Assembly: GCF_022965805.1 (NCBI RefSeq) | Contig: NC_133101.1 | Coordinates: 7,146,569-7,210,568, forward strand | DNA: 64,000 nucleotides | Direction of reading: 5' to 3' | Origin: Primulina eburnea | Taxonomy: Eukaryota > Streptophyta > Magnoliopsida > Lamiales > Gesneriaceae | Shown: positions 58,510-64,000 of the stretch, piece after piece | How positions within the stretch are numbered: position 1 is the stretch's first letter | Layout: each line of letters opens with the position of its first letter | Notes under the pieces: generated by a model | What the model was told of the DNA's origin: nothing | Database searches by the model: none | The model's input: the letters and a program-made list of their open reading frames with translations, nothing else | Translations under genes and position numbers: made by a program

Positions 58510-58940
58510 ATTGCCTAAAAGCTTCTTAGCATCACAAATCTTGTATTGCATGTTTGCCCTCTGTAGCTTCCATTCCTCCTTGGATTTGGAATTACCATGG
58601 CCATTTTTATTGATCTGGAGGACCTTTGGGGCCCAAGAGACCAAGAAAGTTCATTCTGCATGCATTCTTCATTCCGGTGCCATTTCCACAGGCGGTGAAA
58701 ATAATAGGTATGTAGTCTCTTGTTGCGTATGCATTTCGCATGTTTGCTCTTCACAGGTAATGCTGGATTGAGAATTGACCATGGGTTGGCCTCAGTTCTC
58801 CGGTGCATTCGACACTTAAGCCTTGGTGTCATTTGGGATATCTTGCAACATAGGTACTTCTCAACTCTAATGTGTCCTTACGTGCTCTTACATGTTGCAT
58901 CCACTCAAGACGACTCCCTTATCCCTATCATTATGCATTG

Positions 58941-59106
58941 CACTTCAGTCGGATCCCTTTCCCACATACACGTATATGCATTTGCACTTCAGTTGGACCC
59001 CTTTCCCGCATACACGTATATGCATTTGCACTTCAGTCGGACCCCTTTCCCGCATACACGTATATGCATTTGCACTTCAGTCGGACCCCTTTCCCGCATA
59101 CACGTT
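58941..59106. repeat. 44-bp minisatellite, about 3.8 units
   Basis: Units start at 58941, 58985, 59029 and 59073, each containing CACTTCAGTCGGACCCCTTT and ATACACGTATATGCATTTG. The first unit is the most diverged and the last stops at CACGTTTA. 44 is not a multiple of three, and all three forward frames stay open through the array. Confidence 0.95.
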
Positions 59107-59380
59107 TACTTACTGTTCTTACATGCGGTGATTCCGCTTTTGATTTGTTGACTGTTGGTTTGATGTTGCGGTTGTTGGGTGTTGGATGTGGAATGAGGAT
59201 GAGTTTAATGTGATGTTGTGTATTGGATGTTAGGAAGGAGTTTCTATTCATTCTTAATCCACTCAACCCAATTTATTCCAACAGTTTCAATCAAAATCAT
59301 AAATTGGCTTAAAACTCCCCACTTGAGATTATTCTCTTCCTTAATTCCCTATCGAAACACAATGAATCCAATATGATAAA

Positions 59381-59943
59381 AGTAGCCTACTGGCCAACTT
59401 TCATTGATCTTTCTCGTTTTTTGAATCATAACCAACAAATATTTACATTAGTGGCCTAACGGCCTACTTAAAATACAATTTTGCAACATGAAGCTAAACA
59501 AACAATACAAAATGGCTAGATAGCCTATTTTTCTGCCAAAGTCAACTTCTGAGTCCTTTTGGGGTTTGTATCTGTTCTTTCTTTATTACTTGCTTTTCCG
59601 ATCGGTGAGCTCAACTCCCCGCTCAGTATATTTCTTTCCTTCCATCTTCTAAGTGGCCTGAAGGCCTACTTCATGGTCTGTCACTGCACATGCAAACAAC
59701 CAGTTCATATAATGGCGGTACGGTCTACTTTACCATGATTTCTCATACCATAAAAACATTGGAAATAAGTGGCCATAAGGCCGACTCCCTAGTGAAACAA
59801 ATGGCATACTGTCCCACTCTCTCTTATCAATTTTATTGTTGAATCATAAACAGATATTTATTTCAGTGGCCCTAAGGCCTACATCACGTGATATCTTGAA
59901 ATAAGGAACTTAATATATACAAAAGTGGCCATGAAGGCCAACT
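59381..59943. repeat. Array of nine interspersed GGCC palindromic motifs
   Basis: Imperfect palindromes with consensus AAGTGGCCNTAAGGCCTACT start at about 59381, 59450, 59512, 59651, 59711, 59767, 59800, 59864 and 59922. They are separated by 33-139 bases of unrelated AT-rich DNA. The inner GGCC..GGCC halves can pair as a short stem. Members at 59450, 59651, 59767, 59864 and 59922 are the best; those at 59512, 59711 and 59800 are degenerate. They lie directly 3' of the integrase stop in element orientation. Confidence 0.85.
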
Positions 59944-59976
59944 CCCCACTGAAGAATGCCAACTCCCCACTGAATA

Positions 59977-61410
59977 TTAGCCTTCGTGTTTGCTTCTCTT
60001 GCAAGCTTTTCCTACTTCTTCTCTCATACTTGAAAAATACGGCTTGAGATACTTGCCGTTTATGCATCTTTTGTGTGGATGGCCATCTATGCTTGATAGC
60101 CAATATGCATTTCCGTCTAACACCTTATGTACCTTGAACGGTCCCTCCCAGTTGGGAGACCATTTGCCCAGCTCCCTATCCTTTGTTCCTAGTGGTAGTA
60201 TGGTCTTCCACACTATCTCTCCTTTATGGAAACTTTTCTTGTTAACTCTTTTGTTGTAGATCCTCGCCACTTTCTGTTTCTGTAACAGCAAAGCATTGTA
60301 CGCTTGGATTCTCAACTCATCTAGTTCTTCTAGCTCCATGATCATTGCTTCATTATAATGCTCAAGGGAAAGTTCATTTTGCTTTGCCACTCGCATTGAT
60401 GGCACCATAATCTCCAATGGGAGCACTGCATCATGGCCAAAGGTAAGGGAAAACGGACTCACTCCGGTGGCAGTCCTCTTGGATGTTCTGTATGCCCACA
60501 AAGTTTCTGATAATAGCCTTGGCCAATCCCTAGGATTCTCTTCCATCATCTTTTGTAGAATTTTTATCAACACTTTATTTGACGCTTCGGCTTGCCCGTT
60601 TGACTGTGGGTAATGAGGGGATGAGTTTATCAATTTAATTCCATAGTCTTCTGCAAACTCCCTCATATCTGAGCCAGTGAACATAGTTCCCTGATCCGTG
60701 GTCAATGACTCTGGAATTCCAAATCTATGAATAATATTCTCTTTCACAAAGTTAATGACATCCCCTTGCTCCGCTTTCTTCAACGGCACTGCTTCTACCC
60801 ATTTAGTGAAAAAATCTGTAGCCACAAGGATGAACGAGTGGCCTTTAGATGATGAAGGGTAGATTTTCCCTATTAAGTCCATGGCCCAGTCTTTGAATGG
60901 CCATGGTTTGACAACACTGTGAAGTTCATCGGCCGGAATTCTTTGGATGTTCCCGTGTCTCTGACATGGCTGGCATCCCCTAGCATATTTGATGCAATCT
61001 TTCAGGATGGATGGCCAATAGTAGCCATACCTCCTTATCAACCATCTCATCTTTATTCCAGATTGATGCGCTCCACACACTCCCTCATGAACTTGCTTCA
61101 TGATCTCCAAAGCCTCTGGGAAGCCTATGCATCTGAGGAGCAGACCATCTAAACCTTTCCTGTACAAATCATCCTCCACTAAAACGTAATTAAGAGCTCT
61201 CATTTTTAAACCATGTGGAATATCTTTCCCGGTTGATTCTAGCACCATTTTCATGTCATCCCTCCAGTCCCCAGCTAAGTTTACATCCAAGTTGAGCGTG
61301 TCTACCTGAATCCCTCTTTGCTGAATTGAAGGGTGGTTTTTCTTTTGAATCAACACCAGCCTGTGTGTAAGTTCCGGAGACATCTTCAATCCCGAAGCAA
61401 CCTGTGCCAA
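59977..61410 (-). CDS. pol: Gypsy integrase
   Basis: A 477-residue frame continuing pol after a nonsense codon. The HHCC zinc-binding module is H108, H114, C146 and C149 (VHEGVCGAHQ, GCQPCQRHG). The core triad is D177 (WAMDLIG), D239 (TDQGT) and E275 (GQAEASNK), with the D,D35E spacing intact. A C-terminal region NWEGPFKVHKVLDGNAYWLSS is near 430-450, typical of the integrase tail. The frame's first residue is only the first permitted codon after the stop, not a natural start. The domain itself looks undamaged. Stop at 59977-59979. Confidence 0.9.
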   Translation of the reverse strand: MAQVASGLKMSPELTHRLVLIQKKNHPSIQQRGIQVDTLNLDVNLAGDWRDDMKMVLESTGKDIPHGLKMRALNYVLVEDDLYRKGLDGLLLRCIGFPEALEIMKQVHEGVCGAHQSGIKMRWLIRRYGYYWPSILKDCIKYARGCQPCQRHGNIQRIPADELHSVVKPWPFKDWAMDLIGKIYPSSSKGHSFILVATDFFTKWVEAVPLKKAEQGDVINFVKENIIHRFGIPESLTTDQGTMFTGSDMREFAEDYGIKLINSSPHYPQSNGQAEASNKVLIKILQKMMEENPRDWPRLLSETLWAYRTSKRTATGVSPFSLTFGHDAVLPLEIMVPSMRVAKQNELSLEHYNEAMIMELEELDELRIQAYNALLLQKQKVARIYNKRVNKKSFHKGEIVWKTILPLGTKDRELGKWSPNWEGPFKVHKVLDGNAYWLSSIDGHPHKRCINGKYLKPYFSSMREEVGKACKRSKHEG

Positions 61411-61422
61411 CTCGTCTGCCTC

Positions 61423-62070
61423 TCAATTTTCTTGTCTTGGGACGTGTACTAATGACACTCCCTCGAAATCATCTAGAAGTTGGGATGCAGCGGTATAGTA
61501 AGGAGCTAAGGACAAACTTGTGCATTTGAACTCCCCTGACAGTTGTTTGAGTACCAGCTGAGAATCCCCTGATATCAATAACTCTTTTGCCCCTAAGTCT
61601 TTCAGAATTTCCAATCCAATTACCAGTGCTTCGTATTCCGCTTGATTGTTGGTGCATGGGAAATCCAAATTAAAGGATAGAGCGGTTTTCACACCTCTTG
61701 GGGAGGTGATCACAATACCAGCTCCAGCTGCTGTTTCTGTACTTGATCCATCAAACTTCAACTCCCAGGGTTGAACTCCCACTCCACAAACTGGAAACCC
61801 AACCTGTTCTCCAATAAACTCATCAAGTGAAGGGTGATCAGCTAAAAAATCGGCGATAGCTTGGCCTTTTACTGATTTTTGGGGATAATATGTCAATGTA
61901 AACTCGGCCAATGCTAAAGACCATTTGCCAATTCTCCCAGAGAGGATTGGTCTATTAAGCATGTATTTAATCAAATCGGTTTTAGCCACCACAAACACTC
62001 TTGATTGAATCAAATAATGTCTTAACTTAGTACATGCATAATACAGTGTTAAGCATAGTTTTTCAATCAC
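61423..62070 (-). CDS. pol: Gypsy RNase H end, linker and second (Tat-type) RNase H
   Basis: A 215-residue frame between two nonsense codons in the same reading frame as RT and integrase. It opens with the end of the RT-linked RNase H (EKLCLTLYYACTKLRHYL; PILSGRIGKWSLALAEF). A second RNase H follows: LKFDGSSTETAAGAGIVI, NNQAEYEALVIGLEIL and GDSQLVLKQL, supplying the D, E and D catalytic positions, then HVPRQEN before TGA at 61423-61425. Having two RNase H domains is the hallmark used to place it in the Tat lineage. Confidence 0.88.
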   Translation of the reverse strand: MIEKLCLTLYYACTKLRHYLIQSRVFVVAKTDLIKYMLNRPILSGRIGKWSLALAEFTLTYYPQKSVKGQAIADFLADHPSLDEFIGEQVGFPVCGVGVQPWELKFDGSSTETAAGAGIVITSPRGVKTALSFNLDFPCTNNQAEYEALVIGLEILKDLGAKELLISGDSQLVLKQLSGEFKCTSLSLAPYYTAASQLLDDFEGVSLVHVPRQEN

Positions 62071-62073
62071 AGA

Positions 62074-63354
62074 TTATTTCACCTCTACTGGAGTAAGGAA
62101 TCTACTCAAATAATAGATGGCTTGTTCATTTCCCTCATGATTATTTTGAACTAGTAGGCATCCAATTGACTCATGAGCAGCAGAGATGTATAATTTAAGG
62201 GGCATTCCATACCTGGGAGGCATCAGAACAGGTGGGTTAGATAGATAACCCTTGATCACATCAAAAGCTTTCTGATGCGACTCCTCCCATTTGAACTCCC
62301 CGCTGTCTTTGAGCTTCAACAGCTGTGAAAACTCCTTTGTCTTCCCTGCAAGGTTAGAGATAAAAGGCCTCAGGTAATTCACTTGCCCAAGGAAGCGTTG
62401 CAACTCTTTCTTGTTTCTAGTCGGATTTGCTTCCATAAACGCTTTGGCTTTGTTTTTATCCACTTCAACTCCCCTCTGGTGCACAAGAAATCCCAGAAAG
62501 TTTCCTGCCTTCACGCCAAATGCACATTTCAATGGATTTAACTTCAATTCATATTGCCTCATTCTTTGGAAACTCTTCCTCAAGTGCTCAATGTGATCAG
62601 TAGATTGTTTAGACTTTACAACGATATCATCTATATATACTTCAATATGATGTCCTATCATGTCATGAAAGATGGAGTTCATGGCTCTTTGATACGTGTC
62701 TCCCGCGTTCTTTAGCCCGAATGGCATAACAAGCCATTCAAACGTACCAACAGCTCCCGGGCATCTGAATGCTGTTTTGTGAGTGTCAGTCTCAACTATT
62801 TTGATTTGGTTGTAGCCCGAGAACCCGTCCATGAAAGACAACAACTCATGTTTAGCCACTGAATCAATTAACATATCAGGTATCGGCATCACATATACAT
62901 CTTTGGGAGTTGCACAGTTCAAGTCTCGGAAGTCGATGCATATTCTGACCTTGCCATTCTTCTTCATTACTGGCAAAATGTTTGAAAGCCACTCGGTATA
63001 TCGGACTGGCTTTATAAACTTGGCCTTCAACAATTTCTCAACTTCCTCTTTCACTTTCAATTCAACTTCTTTTGACATGCGACGAGATGACTGTTGAAAT
63101 GGTTTGAAACCTTCTTTGAGTGGAAGCCGGTGTTCGACCAATTTTCGGTCCAACCCTGGCATGTCATCATAACTCCATGCAAAACAATCTTTGTATTCCT
63201 TCAACATGCTGATCAAGTCTTGCTTCAACTGCTCTTCCAGTAGCTTACTCACATATACTACTTTTGGATTCTCAAGCTCCCCCAAGTTAATCTCTTCCAA
63301 TGGGTCTTGAACTTCACGTTGGACATCTTCCAGTTGAGATGGCGCCATCAACAA
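62074..63354 (-). CDS. pol: Gypsy reverse transcriptase and first RNase H
   Basis: A 426-residue frame. RT motifs run in order: EWLSNILPVMKKNGKVRICIDFRDLN (about 121-146, in pieces), LLSFMDGFSGYNQI (171-184), the VMPFGLKNAGDTYQ box (209-222) and the catalytic YIDD at 240-243, all intact. The connection NFLGFLVHQRGVEVDKNKAKA and the RNase H start LKLYISAAHESIGCLLVQ follow. TAA at 62074-62076 interrupts RNase H; the frame reopens at once. Upstream, the same frame meets TGA at 63421-63423, so the apparent start at 63354 is artificial. Confidence 0.9.
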   Translation of the reverse strand: MLMAPSQLEDVQREVQDPLEEINLGELENPKVVYVSKLLEEQLKQDLISMLKEYKDCFAWSYDDMPGLDRKLVEHRLPLKEGFKPFQQSSRRMSKEVELKVKEEVEKLLKAKFIKPVRYTEWLSNILPVMKKNGKVRICIDFRDLNCATPKDVYVMPIPDMLIDSVAKHELLSFMDGFSGYNQIKIVETDTHKTAFRCPGAVGTFEWLVMPFGLKNAGDTYQRAMNSIFHDMIGHHIEVYIDDIVVKSKQSTDHIEHLRKSFQRMRQYELKLNPLKCAFGVKAGNFLGFLVHQRGVEVDKNKAKAFMEANPTRNKKELQRFLGQVNYLRPFISNLAGKTKEFSQLLKLKDSGEFKWEESHQKAFDVIKGYLSNPPVLMPPRYGMPLKLYISAAHESIGCLLVQNNHEGNEQAIYYLSRFLTPVEVK

Positions 63355-63420
63355 CTCATCGACTTGGAGCTCATCATCTTGGTATTCTTCTTCTTGGACA
63401 ACTTCAGTTCCATAAGTGTC

Positions 63421-63696
63421 TCATGCTTCCTCTTCCTTTAGTTTTTCCAGTACTTGCTGCACATGTGCCTTCCATATAGAGGTTGCAGCTACCTCCTTTT
63501 CTTCTTGGTTCGAATCAATCATCAATCTCCTCAATCAGTGACTGAATTGTCGGCCTCGACGGCACGATAACAGTAGGTTTGAGGATTCTTTCCAACACCG
63601 AGCTTGGAGTTGGTGTTTGCATGTACAGTGGATTTTCTTTCTTGCTATTGCTACGGATTTTGATGGGCCCAAAATCCCCATTGTAATATCTGGCTT
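63421..63696 (-). pseudogene. pol: Gypsy protease-RT linker, frame-disrupted
   Basis: Between the protease frame and RT. Acidic Glu-rich coding sequence (VLEKLKEEEA before TGA at 63421-63423) is in the RT frame. The stretch about 63525-63710 reads well only in another frame (EARYYNGDFGPIKIRS, LERILKPTVIVPSRPT). At least two frame changes are needed, or the linker is unusually variable. Confidence 0.65.
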
Positions 63697-63978
63697 CTAC
63701 TGCACTTGCACTTGTTTGAACGGTTGTCCATCCGCTTCTACGACCTCCACGTCATCCCCCTTCCAAAATAACAACAGTTGGTGCATTGAGGATGGTATGC
63801 ACTGGTTTGCATGGATCCAATCTCTGCCTAACAACGCTTGGAAGTTGGCGGAGGAGTTTACCACGAAGAATGCACATAAAGATGACATACTCCCCACAGT
63901 AACATCAGCGGGGAGTACCCCAATGGTCTTGGTAGTTTCTCCTGTAAATGCAGCAACCGAAACTTCTGAAGGAATCAA
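63697..63978 (-). CDS. pol: Gypsy aspartic protease, C-terminal part
   Basis: A 93-residue open frame with VNSSANFQALLGRDWIHANQ, the ALLGRDWI signature at the end of the retropepsin domain, and a FTGETTKTIGVLPADVTVG strand region before it. The frame stays open beyond the listed start to at least the window end (coding DNA continues to 64000), so the DTG/DSG active site lies outside the window. It ends at TAG 63697-63699. Confidence 0.75.
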   Translation of the reverse strand: MIPSEVSVAAFTGETTKTIGVLPADVTVGSMSSLCAFFVVNSSANFQALLGRDWIHANQCIPSSMHQLLLFWKGDDVEVVEADGQPFKQVQVQ

Positions 63979-64000
63979 GTCTTCCTCATTTTTGCCCAGA

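Larger units (their letters stand above)
57548..59976 (-). other. Long 3' noncoding region of the Gypsy element
   Basis: Lies between the integrase stop and the probable LTR. It contains, on the plus-strand scale, a region with GGCCCA/TGGGCC motifs and a CT-rich exon-like stretch (57560-58070), the Hsp110-like fragment (58110-58509), a 44-bp minisatellite (58941-59106) and the palindrome array (59381-59943). The plus-strand ORF at 57709-58053 ends near a good splice-donor-like CAG/GTAATC. I cannot match it to a family. Confidence 0.6.
56949..64000 (-). mobile_element. Ty3/Gypsy LTR retrotransposon, probably Tat lineage, minus strand, runs off the window
   Basis: On the minus strand the order is protease, RT with RNase H, a second RNase H, integrase, long noncoding 3' region, then a probable LTR. 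Integrase after RT defines Gypsy. The extra RNase H (LKFDGSSTETAAGAGIVI) and the 2.4-kb repeat-bearing 3' region are typical of Tat/Ogre relatives. Gag and the 5' LTR would lie beyond 64000. Pol carries at least three nonsense codons, so the copy is defective. The 3' LTR boundary is inferred from one LTR only. Confidence 0.85.

Noticed and set aside
58941..59106. Regular repeats that might suggest a CRISPR array
   Set aside because: The units are head-to-tail with no unique spacers, in plant DNA.
58720..59213. Three overlapping plus-strand ORFs of 79-143 codons with repeated HFSRTPFPHT/ALQSDPFPAY patterns
   Set aside because: They are translations of the 44-bp minisatellite in its three frames inside the Gypsy 3' region. 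No start context or homology.

Overview
The window is nuclear DNA from a flowering plant, most likely a eudicot. Several things point that way: AT-rich intergenic DNA, short exons with GT/AG introns, plant Copia, Gypsy, LINE, TRIM, CACTA and hAT elements, a CBM43/X8 cell-wall protein family and a plant LRR receptor-like-protein relic. I cannot name the species. An asterid is only a guess.

Layout. 1-940: tail of a Tyr/Gly/Ser-rich ORF followed by a GGAACGG-rich block, possibly the end of a hAT-type transposon. 945-2362: decayed LRR receptor-like protein. 2626-8857: almost complete Ty1/Copia element with 276-bp LTRs and a GTTTC target duplication. Its gag and protease-integrase are open; its RT is broken by stops, a frameshift and a (TA)n tract. 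8964-26495: copy 1 of a large repeated segment. It holds a seven-exon TMEM135/Tim17-like gene (10077-14025), a three-exon CBM43 gene (16949-18039), several small transposons, and a minus-strand LINE (21159-26032). 26496-38633: a noisy copy of 11459 to about 24011, carrying very many 1-2 base indels in coding and noncoding DNA alike. 38634-51277: copy 2, nearly identical to copy 1 but with no LINE. It runs on into a genuine, diverged second CBM43 gene (51689-52935).

The likeliest reading of the triplication is two alleles or haplotypes placed end to end, with uncorrected long-read sequence between them. A true recent duplication is not excluded. Beneath it lies an older real tandem duplication of about 4 kb that produced the two CBM43 paralogs. 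Unit 2 of it later received a hAT-like element, the LINE and two TRIMs, and unit 1 keeps the empty sites for some of these.

53606-56948 has no supported gene. It holds a 967-bp CACTA-like element with GCGACGGTTT subterminal repeats. From 56949 to the window end lies a minus-strand Ty3/Gypsy element that looks like the Tat lineage (protease, RT-RNase H, second RNase H, integrase). Its pol is stopped in at least three places. Its long 3' noncoding part carries an Hsp110-like gene fragment, a 44-bp minisatellite and a nine-copy array of an imperfect palindrome around AGTGGCC..GGCC.ACT. I found no new enzymatic system. The least explained signal is that palindrome array, and the most consequential one is the suspect triplication.
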